DNA of 64,000 nt from Candidatus Cloacimonadota bacterium (GCA_028706475.1 JAQWBI010000003.1:1-64000); one strand, 5' to 3'; shown: positions 7,282 to 15,914, numbered from the stretch's first letter. Notes: generated from the letters alone by a model not told the origin. Program-made: numbers and translations.

Positions 7282-9012
7282 ATGGCAAGCAAGAGCAGTG
7301 CTGAATACTACAGCGATCTAAAAGCGATGTCCCCGATTCGCGCAATAGCGGAGACATTGATGAACAACCACAAAGTGCGCAAAATTGACATTCGAGAAGC
7401 CTATGAAATGGCGAAGAACCAACCCGGTGTGACCGTCACGGACATTCCGATGTACCCTGAATATGTCAAAATGCACAATCTTCCCGCTGATGCAAAGGTC
7501 TTGGACGATTGTCATGGAAACATCCTGGGCAGAACAGCCAAAGCCAGACGCTTTTACCACCGCCTTGATGCCAGCAAAAAGAACAAGCTGGAAGGTGATC
7601 TACGCGAAGCTGTTTGGCAGATGCAACACTATCCTCTGATTAAAGCCGAAGCAGTGTTGGGCATGGATCAGGATGTGATGATCAAGGCTACTTTTATCAC
7701 TACCGAAAGTGACGTCGCCAATGTATTCAACTGGCTATTGAACTTCTCTCCCTATGAGTCGGTAGCAAAGAAGTATGCTGCCAGCCCCAAGCTACCCATT
7801 CAGGACATCATCCTCATCGCCTTCAATGAATGGACTTGCGACGATCCGTTCTACAACAATGTCGGCGCTCCTCAACTGGCTCTCGTTGATGAAAAACACA
7901 ATGTGATGGTGAACTTGGGAATGCGCTACTTTGGCGAACGCAAAAAGGGAACCCTTACCATGGCATGGACCTCCGGCATCCGTATCGGGATGGCTGCTTG
8001 TCACGGCGGAATCAAAGAAATTGATTTCAGTACCTGCGAAGACTCTGCCTATCACAAATTCGGTAAGCGCTCGATTGCATTCTACGGACTATCCGGAACC
8101 GGAAAATCCAGCCACACAAATTCACATGATAACGCTGGTACGCTGCCCAAAGGATTTTCCAAGGTAGTATTGCACGACGATGCTTTCCAGATAGACTTGG
8201 AACAAAAAGTATGTCGTGCTTGGGAACCTACCCTCTTTGACAAGACAGACTCCCGCCCCATCGACCATCCGGACTGGAAATATGCTCTTGCCTTGATGAA
8301 CCACGCCATACTCAATATCGACGGCAAACGCATCCCAGTGGGTCAGGATCTGCGCAACCAAAACGGCCGTGCACTTCTGGATCGCAGCCTGCTGGGCAAT
8401 TATGTGAACCGCTGTGCCTTCCCCAAAGCCTTGGTATGGCTTATGAAAGACAGCGTTTTACCTCCCGCATTAAAGCTTACAAACAAGTATCTCGCAATCT
8501 CCATGGGAGCGGCTTTGATGACTCAGCGTAACCGCGCCGAAAACGTAACTGAAGATGAATTAAAGAAACTGGTGTTCGAGCCATTTGCCAATCCTTTCCG
8601 TGTTTATGAGCTCTATCGTGATGTGGAAGCTTTTCTGAATGTTGCCGATAATGGTGCCGATTTCTATTGCTTCAACTCCCGTGGTTATTGGAAAACCTCC
8701 GATAGCGAACTGGAAGCTATCCCGTTGAAGACTTCTCTCACTCTGCAGACAGCTATCCTTACCGATCAGATTGAATGGGAAGAATGGAGTCTGTTACCAG
8801 GTGCGTTGATCCCTTCCAAAGATTCAATCGAAAAGCTCTTGCCCGGATATTATGAGACCTACAATCCTGCAAAACGCGGCAATATGGATAACTACATCAG
8901 CCTTCTGAAAGACAGATTCCAGCAGCGCATCGACTTCTTGAGAGAAAGCGACCTCAAGGAGCGTCCTGAAATTCAAGCGGAGCTTCTAAAAGCGCTTCAA
9001 ATAAAAGCATAA
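7282..9012 (+). CDS. divergent ATP-dependent phosphoenolpyruvate carboxykinase-like protein
   Basis: A 576-residue protein assigned to the ATP-PEPCK superfamily from its P-loop GLSGTGKSS (269-277), the kinase-2-like LHDDAFQIDL, the upstream YFGERKKGTLTMAW (compare YAGEMKKG in classical enzymes) and the C-terminal LPPALKLTNKYLAI. ATP-PEPCK interconverts oxaloacetate plus ATP with PEP, CO2 and ADP. It is longer than usual (about 530). It departs from the canonical P-loop (GTGKTTLS) and lacks a recognisable GGCYAK segment, having WEPTLFDKTDSRP instead. It may thus be a distinct subfamily, and the substrate should be treated as likely rather than certain. It is a single-gene unit with its own promoter and terminator. 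ATG is preceded by GGAGGAATA. Confidence 0.75.
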   Translation: MASKSSAEYYSDLKAMSPIRAIAETLMNNHKVRKIDIREAYEMAKNQPGVTVTDIPMYPEYVKMHNLPADAKVLDDCHGNILGRTAKARRFYHRLDASKKNKLEGDLREAVWQMQHYPLIKAEAVLGMDQDVMIKATFITTESDVANVFNWLLNFSPYESVAKKYAASPKLPIQDIILIAFNEWTCDDPFYNNVGAPQLALVDEKHNVMVNLGMRYFGERKKGTLTMAWTSGIRIGMAACHGGIKEIDFSTCEDSAYHKFGKRSIAFYGLSGTGKSSHTNSHDNAGTLPKGFSKVVLHDDAFQIDLEQKVCRAWEPTLFDKTDSRPIDHPDWKYALALMNHAILNIDGKRIPVGQDLRNQNGRALLDRSLLGNYVNRCAFPKALVWLMKDSVLPPALKLTNKYLAISMGAALMTQRNRAENVTEDELKKLVFEPFANPFRVYELYRDVEAFLNVADNGADFYCFNSRGYWKTSDSELEAIPLKTSLTLQTAILTDQIEWEEWSLLPGALIPSKDSIEKLLPGYYETYNPAKRGNMDNYISLLKDRFQQRIDFLRESDLKERPEIQAELLKALQIKA

Positions 9013-9028
9013 TACAGACTCATCATAC

Positions 9029-9055
9029 AAGGCCTTCCCTGGTGGAAGGCCTTTT
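9029..9055 (+). terminator. intrinsic terminator after the PEPCK-like gene
   Basis: AAGGCCTTCC pairs perfectly with GGAAGGCCTT over a five-base loop (CTGGT), ending in TTTTG, 17 bases after the stop codon. Confidence 0.9.
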
Positions 9056-9068
9056 GTAATTGACCCAT

Positions 9069-9241
9069 ATAATGCACTGGAGTTCTAGCCACCTATGTCA
9101 TCTGTCTCTGTCAAAATAAGTTAAGAGATGGTTTGGACAATACATAGTTTCCACCCCATGTATTGAAGTCCATTTGACCGTATAACATATAGGTATACAG
9201 TAAGATACGTAAGGTCTAGTGAAATCCATTCGCATTATCCA
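9069..9241 (+). mobile_element. MITE-like element, copy 1 (~170 bp, terminal inverted repeats)
   Basis: This stretch matches, in inverse orientation, 49163-49338, at roughly 75-80 percent by eye, including AAAATAAGTTAA and AAGTCCATTTGACC. The left end ATAATGCACTGGAGTTC and the right end GAAATCCATTCGCATTAT are imperfect inverted repeats of each other. No open frame fits inside. It lies between the PEPCK terminator and a hairpin repeat. Confidence 0.65.
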
Positions 9242-9334
9242 AGATTAAGCATAACTTGGACAAAAAATCTTCGTAAATCAGCTTGATCTGCGGCATCTGC
9301 TTGCTATCCTTCCTCCCTGCTTCAAGCAGTGACA

Positions 9335-9396
9335 AAGCAGATATAAAGCCGTTATCATCGAGTGACCACTGGATCATTACCCGATTATAACAGCTT
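9335..9396. repeat. hairpin repeat family, copy A
   Basis: Begins AAGCAGATATAAAGCCGTTA, continues TCATCGAGTGACCACTGGAT and ends TTATAACAGCTT. It shares GTTATCATCGAGTG with copies C and B, and its ends are partial inverted repeats. See 62155-62227 for the best-preserved copy. Confidence 0.7.
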
Positions 9397-9499
9397 CATC
9401 CTTCGAAGATCAAGAGGGAGAGAACCGGGATTTGTTTATACAGGCATCTTCGATCAGTTCTGAAAAGAAAAGGATATTTTCCTGCTAGTGGAATGGATA

Positions 9500-9528
9500 T
9501 TGCTCCATTACATTCTTTAGGTTATACT
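9500..9528 (+). promoter_or_regulatory. promoter of the pgs (poly-gamma-glutamate) operon
   Basis: TTGCTC (9500-9505), a 17-bp spacer, and TATACT (9523-9528), which differs from the sigma-70 -10 consensus at one base. This is the best -10 element seen in the window. The ATG of pgsB lies 57 bases downstream. Confidence 0.5.
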
Positions 9529-9584
9529 ACCCCGAAATGAGCGAGAGTAGTAGCGTAATCAGACATTTCTACTATGAGGAATAG

Positions 9585-10778
9585 ATGACAATACTGATCA
9601 TTGCGACCATTATCCTGATCTTGCATTGGATATTGGAGTATCGCAGACATGTGCATAAAGTACTGGCTATCCCTGTGCGAATCCATGTGAACGGCACCAG
9701 AGGAAAATCCAGCGTTACAAGGTTGATTGCCGCTGGCTTGCGTGCCGGGGGCAAAAAGACCATCGCCAAGATTACCGGAACTTTACCCCGAGTAGTGCTC
9801 CCCGATGGCAGAGAGGCCGCCATCATTCGCTTGCAAGGGGCGAACATCATCGAGCAGAAATATATCTTCCGCTATGCTGCAAGTGAAAAGCCCGATGCGA
9901 TTGTAATCGAATGTATGGCTGTGAATCCAGTATTCCAATGGATTACTGAACGCAAGTTTGTAAAAAGCACAATTTCGGTAATAACAAACAGCCGTCCCGA
10001 TCATTTGGATCTGATGGGCGGAACTGTACAAAGTGTCACCATGAGCCTATCGAATTCGATTCCGGTGGGTGGAGTGTGTTATACGGCAGAAAACAGCCAG
10101 TTTCACATTCTGAAAAAAGTAGCTGAAAGCCGTAACACCAAGATTCACAAGATATTACCCACTGATGTCACAGACGAAGAGATGAGCAGATTCCGTTATA
10201 TTGAGCACAAAGAAAACGTTCAGCTTGCTTTGGCAGTATGTGCTGAAGCCGGAGTACCCCGGGATGTGGCTCTCGCTGGAATGCAGAGCGCAAATCCGGA
10301 TCCGGGCGCTCTGAAAAAGTACTTGATTGAAGACAGGGGAAAAGACATCCATTTTTACAATGTCTTCGCCGCAAACGATCCGGAATCCACAGTCTATATT
10401 ATTAACATGGTTACCGGCAATTTGAACGGTGAGCAAACTATAATAATCGTGAATTCCCGTGCGGATCGTCTATTCCGATCTCAGCAGCTTATCGACGCTC
10501 TATCGCAAGTGAAATATGATTATGTATTACTTACCGGAGAGATTCCTGAAAAGGTAGAGAATTATGCTCTAAGTCATGGCATTCCCAAAGACAAGCTATT
10601 TGCAATGGGGCAACCACTCACCGAAGATATCTACCAAAAAGTTTGGGATCTAACCCAAAAGGAATCTCATGTCTTGGGAATCGGGAATATAGCCGGTGAG
10701 GTCAAATATGGCGCTCAGATAGTGGCGCATTTCAAACATAAAATAGCAAAAGTAAATAAAGGAGCTGGTCGTGGTTGA
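9585..10778 (+). CDS. pgsB: poly-gamma-glutamate synthase, ligase subunit PgsB/CapB
   Basis: A 397-residue Mur-ligase-like amide ligase. One N-terminal membrane helix (residues 1-18) is followed by IRVHVNGTRG-type sequence (here RIHVNGTRGKSSVTRL, about 31-46), which carries the ATP-binding loop. Further family marks are TGTLPRVVLPDGRE, IIEQKYIFRYA, ECMAVNP, TNSRPDHLDLMG, and FAANDPESTVYI near the C-terminal domain. PgsB activates the growing gamma-linked glutamate chain with ATP and works with PgsC in the inner membrane. Length matches Bacillus PgsB. AGGAATAG precedes the ATG. Its 3' end overlaps pgsC by 8 bases. First gene of the operon. Confidence 0.93.
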   Translation: MTILIIATIILILHWILEYRRHVHKVLAIPVRIHVNGTRGKSSVTRLIAAGLRAGGKKTIAKITGTLPRVVLPDGREAAIIRLQGANIIEQKYIFRYAASEKPDAIVIECMAVNPVFQWITERKFVKSTISVITNSRPDHLDLMGGTVQSVTMSLSNSIPVGGVCYTAENSQFHILKKVAESRNTKIHKILPTDVTDEEMSRFRYIEHKENVQLALAVCAEAGVPRDVALAGMQSANPDPGALKKYLIEDRGKDIHFYNVFAANDPESTVYIINMVTGNLNGEQTIIIVNSRADRLFRSQQLIDALSQVKYDYVLLTGEIPEKVENYALSHGIPKDKLFAMGQPLTEDIYQKVWDLTQKESHVLGIGNIAGEVKYGAQIVAHFKHKIAKVNKGAGRG

Positions 10779-11226
10779 TGCAGTAGTACAAGCCGCAGTA
10801 GGACTCGGCGTTATCATTAGTCTGATCTTTTCTGAATTGTTGGGAGCATCTGCTGGCGGAATTGTAGTCCCCGGCTATATTGCGCTCTATTTAGACAAAC
10901 CAATGCAGATATTGGGTACCTTGGTTATCAGTTTGCTTACTTGGGGGATCATCCGTTTGGTGGGAAGATTTACCCTGCTCTTTGGCAAACGCAGAATGGT
11001 ACTAAGCATATTGATCGGATTCATCCTGGGCTGGGCTTCCAGACTTTTGGTTTTTCATGAACTTACTATTCACCAATTGCAAATGCAATCTATCGGATAT
11101 ATCATCCCCGGCTTGATCGCAAACTGGTTTGAGCGTCAGGGATTTTGGAAGACTCTTTCTACAATAACCATCGCTGCGGTATTGGTGAAACTATTGTTGA
11201 TTGTGATATTTGGCGGGGAGGTCTAA
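10771..11226 (+). CDS. pgsC: poly-gamma-glutamate synthase membrane subunit PgsC/CapC
   Basis: A 151-residue, very hydrophobic protein with four or five membrane helices. The opening LGVIISLIFSELLGASAGGIVVPGYIALY is the hallmark of PgsC (cut here only in my reading; the conserved core is ELLGASAGGIVVPGY). It also shows SIGYIIPGLIANWFERQG near the C terminus, again typical. With PgsB it forms the membrane-bound polymerase. Start is GTG at 10771, inside the 3' end of pgsB, with GGAGCTG ahead; this tight coupling fits a fixed subunit ratio. Confidence 0.92.
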   Translation: MVDAVVQAAVGLGVIISLIFSELLGASAGGIVVPGYIALYLDKPMQILGTLVISLLTWGIIRLVGRFTLLFGKRRMVLSILIGFILGWASRLLVFHELTIHQLQMQSIGYIIPGLIANWFERQGFWKTLSTITIAAVLVKLLLIVIFGGEV

Positions 11227-11227
11227 G

Positions 11228-12355
11228 ATGAATCACAGAATGTACCGTCCCAACCTGAAATCCGGCTGGTCACTGATAATGCTCTTTGTGTTATCTGTGG
11301 TTCTGTATCTTATAGCCAGTAACAACTATGTGGAGATTCGCACCGACAATTATGAAGAGAAACTGGCCGCAGTCAATCTGATGCAGGATTATCTGGACAT
11401 CCTGGAAACAGAGATTATGGCTCGCGGTATTGAGATCGATCCCATCAACGATCCTTTCCACAGCGGTTTGATTGGTCAGCGGCTTTCTTCCATCACTACA
11501 GACCGGGGTCTGCTTTCGGAGAAACAAGCTGCTATCAATCCCAATATCGCTGCCATATTTGTGGAAGAACTATCCCGTGTCAAAAAAGGCGACAAGATAG
11601 CCGTAGGTATCACAGGCAGCAACCCGGCAGTAAACTTGGCGTTATACGCCGCTATCAGCGTTCTGGAATTGGACCCGCAGATCATCGTATCGCTTTCTTC
11701 AGCCTCCTACGGAGCCAACCGTGAGGAAATGACATGGCTGGATATGGAAAGGATTTTGAAGGATAATGGACTACTGAAGTTTAGCAGCAAATATGCTTCC
11801 ATCGGCGGCAGTGAAGACCGCGGTATCGGTCTGTCGGACTTCGGTCTCCAATCTCTTCGGGAAGCCATGAGCAGAAACGGAGTACCGCTGTTGCTGGGTT
11901 CAAGTTTGAATGACAACATAGACTTGCACATGAAAGCTTATGAAGAGCTTTTGGGAGATACCAACCGCTATAGCCTCTTTGTAAATATCGGTGCAGGTTT
12001 GGCCAATGTAGGCAGTGAACCCAATGCCCGGTTGATCCCTGAAGGACTGAACACAAAGCTGGCCGAACGCGATTTTGAGATAGAAGGCGTAATGATGAAG
12101 ATGGCAAAGCAAAACGTACCCGTACTTCATATTCGCCGTATTCTGAGATGGGCTGACAAGTACAACCTTCACCTTACTATGGAGAGAAAACCAGTTCCAG
12201 GAGAAGGATCGGTATTCAGCTCTACCATTCTGAATGTTACTGTCGCTTCGATCTGTCTTGCACTATTGATACTGGCCATCATCTTGGTAATCATCTTTGA
12301 CCGCCACGATAGACGTTTTATGGCAAACATCGTGGATCCGGACGACGAGTTATAG
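11228..12355 (+). CDS. pgsW: poly-gamma-glutamate system protein PgsW-like
   Basis: A 375-residue protein with one helix near each end (about 14-32 and 340-362). Between them lies a large region with AVGITGSNPAVNLALYAAI, MTWLDMERILKDNGLL and GGSEDRGIGLSDFGLQ. This matches my knowledge of the poly-gamma-glutamate system protein family found beside pgsBC in species lacking the Bacillus gene order. Its biochemical role is not established. The large domain probably faces the periplasm. ATG 11228 is preceded by GGGGAGG; an in-frame TTG at 11210 is less likely. It follows pgsC after one base. Confidence 0.75.
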   Translation: MNHRMYRPNLKSGWSLIMLFVLSVVLYLIASNNYVEIRTDNYEEKLAAVNLMQDYLDILETEIMARGIEIDPINDPFHSGLIGQRLSSITTDRGLLSEKQAAINPNIAAIFVEELSRVKKGDKIAVGITGSNPAVNLALYAAISVLELDPQIIVSLSSASYGANREEMTWLDMERILKDNGLLKFSSKYASIGGSEDRGIGLSDFGLQSLREAMSRNGVPLLLGSSLNDNIDLHMKAYEELLGDTNRYSLFVNIGAGLANVGSEPNARLIPEGLNTKLAERDFEIEGVMMKMAKQNVPVLHIRRILRWADKYNLHLTMERKPVPGEGSVFSSTILNVTVASICLALLILAIILVIIFDRHDRRFMANIVDPDDEL

Positions 12356-12370
12356 GAGACTTTTATATAA

Positions 12371-13195
12371 ATGACAAAGAAAATCAGCTTCCTGATCCTC
12401 TTTTGCCTCATGGCGTTAACAGCTTTTGGGCAAAATTATCGCACCCGCATCATGGATTTTGAGAATCCCGGCAGCCGTAGAATCCGCAATTTTGAAGACG
12501 CTAAGCATTGGTTTTATCGCAGTCTGCCCGAAAAGACCATGACGCTGAGAACCGAAGGAATTGAGCGCATCCAAATCCGCAGTTTCAGCATAGAAAACCT
12601 CCGTAAACCGCAGATTTTTATCCTGGTCGGCAAAGATCGCATTCCCTTTGAACTAAGCTTGAACCAGCGCTTGGATGGATACTACATCTATAACAATATC
12701 GAATTTGAGATCCCCGAAGGTGCTGAAAAAATCGAATTGCTCTGCTATCAACGCAGCATATATTTACGTGCTTACGAGATGGAAAAGATCATACCAAAAG
12801 TGAAACCGGTGACCGTGCCAAACCGGGTAATTAATGCTCATGCCGGTATGATAGACATCTCCCACAATTCCACAACCAGCGAATACTATACCTTCAACAG
12901 TACACAGGCATTCCGCTTTACACATAACAACGCCAAAGACGGTATAGTGTATGTGCGTGCCCGGCTTACAGACCGTACCTTGCCCAAATTCAGCCTGTGG
13001 CACAACGGTAAGAAGGTGGAAGAATATGAATTCGGACTGTCTCGCAGCACGAAATACAGTGCTCAGGGAGTAAACTATCTCACCATAGGGAAAAAGATTG
13101 ATTTGCCTGCTAATGACGGCAGTAGCCAATATGAATTGAGGGCAGAATCAGAACATATGTTCATGGCTCGTCCCTATCTACTAAAGAACAGGTAG
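12371..13195 (+). CDS. unknown secreted protein of the pgs operon
   Basis: A 274-residue protein with a clear signal peptide (KKISFLILFCLMALTAFGQ, cleavage about residue 20), so periplasmic or surface exposed. The mature part is rich in beta-type sequence and aromatic residues (HWFYRSLPEKTMTLRTEGIE, GYYIYNNIEFEIPEGAEKIE, SEYYTFNSTQAFRFTH). No catalytic motif was found and I do not recognise a family. It sits between pgsW and a predicted outer-membrane barrel, with 15 and 4 bp gaps, which suggests a periplasmic partner in polymer export or attachment. The function is inference from context only. Confidence 0.75.
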   Translation: MTKKISFLILFCLMALTAFGQNYRTRIMDFENPGSRRIRNFEDAKHWFYRSLPEKTMTLRTEGIERIQIRSFSIENLRKPQIFILVGKDRIPFELSLNQRLDGYYIYNNIEFEIPEGAEKIELLCYQRSIYLRAYEMEKIIPKVKPVTVPNRVINAHAGMIDISHNSTTSEYYTFNSTQAFRFTHNNAKDGIVYVRARLTDRTLPKFSLWHNGKKVEEYEFGLSRSTKYSAQGVNYLTIGKKIDLPANDGSSQYELRAESEHMFMARPYLLKNR

Positions 13196-13199
13196 ATTC

Positions 13200-14336
13200 A
13201 TGAGTTTTACAGAAGAAATCAGTAGCGAGACCAAATCTCAACGCGAGATATACCCGGATCAGCAAGAGGATATGAAGTATCCTGAGGAGAAGAAAGTGCG
13301 AAACCCCCGCAGTCTTGCTCGAAAAAAGAACTTCCGCCCCATCATCTTATGCCTGAGTCTGTTTCTGCTTGCATTTGGCATGGCACATGCCCAGTTGGAA
13401 GGAGAGATAAGCCTTGGAGCGGGTTACTCGGATAATCTGTTCCAGTTGTCAGATGATGATTTGTCCAGATGGGAAAACGGTAGTTCAGCCCTCGATTGGG
13501 CAGAAACCACTGACGACTTGAATCTCTTCACAAGAGTGGATTTAGCGTATCCAATCCCTTATCGCTGGTGGACATTTACGCCTTCCGTTACCGGAACCAT
13601 CAGCCAAAACCTGAGTAATAAAGATAAGTATCGCACAGACAGCATTGCCAGAATCCGTGTTGATCGCCACTATTGGAGTATTAGCGCTCTGTATGGCTAC
13701 TATCCCCATATTTATTACCGTCATTACAAAGATAGTGACGGTAGCGGAGACCACGAGCAATACTCCTATTCAAGAAACCTCTATCGGGGAGATATTATTA
13801 TCCGTCCAATGAAGCACTTTACGGCTTTTGGGAACCTCCGTTATGAAGACTTGTATTATAACAAATACTTCAGCGAAGCGGATGGCAACAGGCTCACCAC
13901 AGAACTCGGCGCCAGATACCACTTCCCCGCTTTCACACTGCAAGGATCCTATGCTTTCCGAACCTACGATAACACGCGTTATGATGAACTGAACGATGAC
14001 GATGGCAGCTACGACAGCAATATCTATCGCTGTGTTCTGCGGATGAAGGAAATGCCCTTCAGCGGTGATAGCACCAAAAATCAGAGTTGGCAACCCTATC
14101 TGGAGTTAAGTCGTGAAGACCGCTTTTACCAGGGAGACAGCCAATGGTATGGCGGGCGGGAGTATTGTATCTACAACACAACTGCCGGCTTGGACCTGAA
14201 GCTGCATCCGGATTGGAAATTATCACTTGACTACTTGCACATATACAGGAATGTAGAATCTCCGAATGAGAGCGTGCTCCGCTTAAAAGAATTCAGCGAG
14301 AACCGCTTCTCCGCCTCGGTAAGTCATAAATTTTAG
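13200..14336 (+). CDS. predicted outer-membrane beta-barrel protein of the pgs operon
   Basis: A 378-residue protein. A hydrophobic signal (RPIILCLSLFLLAFGMAHAQ) ends at about residue 65, preceded by an unusual, charged 45-residue extension. From there on, alternating amphipathic strands dominate: GEISLGAGYSDNLFQLS, WTFTPSVTGTISQNLS, HYWSISALYGYYPHIYYR, FTLQGSYAFRTYDNTRYD. The chain ends with SASVSHKF, a terminal Phe as expected for BAM-folded barrels. About 14-16 strands are likely. An inner ATG at 13272 would shorten the extension and has GAGGAT close by; the true start is open. Together with pgsBCW, an outer-membrane exit for poly-gamma-glutamate is a reasonable hypothesis. Confidence 0.78.
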   Translation: MSFTEEISSETKSQREIYPDQQEDMKYPEEKKVRNPRSLARKKNFRPIILCLSLFLLAFGMAHAQLEGEISLGAGYSDNLFQLSDDDLSRWENGSSALDWAETTDDLNLFTRVDLAYPIPYRWWTFTPSVTGTISQNLSNKDKYRTDSIARIRVDRHYWSISALYGYYPHIYYRHYKDSDGSGDHEQYSYSRNLYRGDIIIRPMKHFTAFGNLRYEDLYYNKYFSEADGNRLTTELGARYHFPAFTLQGSYAFRTYDNTRYDELNDDDGSYDSNIYRCVLRMKEMPFSGDSTKNQSWQPYLELSREDRFYQGDSQWYGGREYCIYNTTAGLDLKLHPDWKLSLDYLHIYRNVESPNESVLRLKEFSENRFSASVSHKF

Positions 14337-14352
14337 AACAGCGAGGTACATC

Positions 14353-14667
14353 ATGGAGTTTCACCAAGAAAAAGATCGCAAAAAGATCAAGGAATTCTTG
14401 GATCTGGTCGAGAATCATAAAATAGAATTACGTCACTTTAAAAATCCGGTTCTGGTGTGGGCAAATGCCGACGGTGTGTGCCACTATTCCTTTTGGGAAG
14501 AAGAGACTCTGGATAAATTCGGCTTTGTTAATGTGGACGGTTGGGATTTTGAAGAAGATCTCCTGTTTTGTCCGGATTGGGTGGCAGACGAAGACGAAGA
14601 CGATGATTTTGATGACGATGAAGATGATGAGGATCTAATAGCATTCTGCGACCTGATAAAGAAATGA
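14353..14667 (+). CDS. small acidic protein of unknown function
   Basis: A 104-residue soluble protein with no signal peptide. The first 75 residues look globular (KKIKEFLDLVENHKIELRHF, VLVWANADGVCHYSFWEEE). Residues 76-92 are almost only Asp and Glu (ADEDEDDDFDDDEDDEDL), followed by IAFCDLIKK. I do not recognise it. GAGGTACATC precedes the ATG. It lies 16 bp after the barrel gene and overlaps gpsA by 4 bases (ATGA), so it links the pgs genes to gpsA in one transcript. Confidence 0.7.
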   Translation: MEFHQEKDRKKIKEFLDLVENHKIELRHFKNPVLVWANADGVCHYSFWEEETLDKFGFVNVDGWDFEEDLLFCPDWVADEDEDDDFDDDEDDEDLIAFCDLIKK

Positions 14668-15689
14668 AGATATCCATCATCGGTGGCGGAGGTTGGGGCT
14701 TGGCTCTGGCCAAGTTACTGGCAGAAAACGGGCATGAACTCTTGGTGTGGGAGTACAATCCAGATTTTTTGGCGTCGCTCAAAGAAAACCATGCCAATCC
14801 AGTTCTGTTAAAAGGAATTAGCCTGCCGGAAAGCATCGCATTCAGCGATTCTTTTGCGGATGTTGCTGATTTCTGCAGTGATATTATGCTCCTGGCTACT
14901 CCTTCCCAATTCATTCGCAATACTCTTCGTTCCATTCCTTCCGACATTGCCGCCAGGATCTGGCTCCGACGGGATTTGATGGCAATCGTGAATGTTGCCA
15001 AAGGCATCGAAGAAAATACCTTGAAAACCATCGATAGGATACTCATTGAAGAGCTGCCCAAAACCGTACACAACAAGATTTGTGCCCTTTCCGGACCCAG
15101 TCACGCCGAAGAAGTGGCTCGTGAGGTACCAACCACAGTAGTGATCGCCGGTAGTGATGAAGAGCTCTTGAAAAGACTCCAGGGAGTATTTTCCAATCAT
15201 TACTTCAGAACCTATAGAAGCTCAGATATTATCGGAGTGGAGATTGGCGGAGCAATCAAAAACATCATTGCCATTGCAGCTGGGATTGTAAGCGGATTGG
15301 GCTTTGGGGACAATACTATGGGCGCACTTCTGACAAGAGGAATCGTAGAAATTAGTCGCTTCGGAAAAAGCATGAATGCTCAACCAGAGACTTTTCTAGG
15401 TCTCTCTGGTATCGGAGACCTTATTACCACAGCCATCAGTCCCAATAGCCGAAATCGCTATGTAGGCTACGAGATTGGCAAAGGTAAAACTCTTGCGGAG
15501 GTTCAAGCTTCCATGCAGATGGTAGCTGAAGGTGTTGCCAGCACCCGTAGTGTGTATCAACTGGCGAAAAAGCTAGATGTCGAGATGCCGATCGTAACTC
15601 AGGTATATAGAATCTTGTACGAGGATAAAGACCCGCAGGAAGCCATGAGAGACTTGATGTTACGTGAATTGAAGGCAGAATTTGTATAG
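14664..15689 (+). CDS. gpsA: NAD(P)-dependent glycerol-3-phosphate dehydrogenase
   Basis: A 341-residue protein with the Rossmann motif IIGGGGWGLALAKLLAENGH at the start, the conserved ALSGPSHAEEVAREVPTTVV, the catalytic-lysine region GGAIKNIIAIAAGI, and LGLSGIGDLITTAISPNSRN. It reduces dihydroxyacetone phosphate to sn-glycerol-3-phosphate, the backbone of bacterial phospholipids, in the cytoplasm. Length and order of motifs are normal for GpsA. The ATG overlaps the preceding stop (ATGA), indicating translational coupling. Confidence 0.96.
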   Translation: MKISIIGGGGWGLALAKLLAENGHELLVWEYNPDFLASLKENHANPVLLKGISLPESIAFSDSFADVADFCSDIMLLATPSQFIRNTLRSIPSDIAARIWLRRDLMAIVNVAKGIEENTLKTIDRILIEELPKTVHNKICALSGPSHAEEVAREVPTTVVIAGSDEELLKRLQGVFSNHYFRTYRSSDIIGVEIGGAIKNIIAIAAGIVSGLGFGDNTMGALLTRGIVEISRFGKSMNAQPETFLGLSGIGDLITTAISPNSRNRYVGYEIGKGKTLAEVQASMQMVAEGVASTRSVYQLAKKLDVEMPIVTQVYRILYEDKDPQEAMRDLMLRELKAEFV

Positions 15690-15914
15690 TCCCTTAATGC
15701 CTGATAAAGAGCCAGCACCAGGTTGAGCAGTTACATCGATTCTTTTTTGAGTACTATCAAAGCTATCTATTTCAAGTACCAGTTTGTACCTTTCATCCCC
15801 GCAAACGCGAAAGTGGATAAAACCCGCGAAAAGCAGAAACCCGGTCGTTTGCTTTCTCTATCTTTGCAGATTTCTGATATATCAATTGAGCACATTCCGT
15901 ATTGAAACGAATCC

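Larger units (their letters stand above)
9056..9584. other. non-coding gap upstream of the pgs operon
   Basis: A stretch of 529 bp without a credible gene. It contains the MITE-like copy 1 (9069-9241), about 90 bp of unassigned sequence, hairpin repeat A (9335-9396), a purine-rich segment (GATCAAGAGGGAGAGAACC, from 9409) and a good promoter at 9500-9528. Nothing else was seen. Confidence 0.7.

Noticed and set aside
9335-9396. Hairpin repeats as ordinary terminators
   Set aside because: Copies lie upstream of genes and in divergent gaps, lack U-tracts, and share primary sequence beyond the stem.
15723-15905. 60-residue open frame before acyP
   Set aside because: No start signal, low-complexity composition, and it ends at the promoter of acyP; treated as intergenic.
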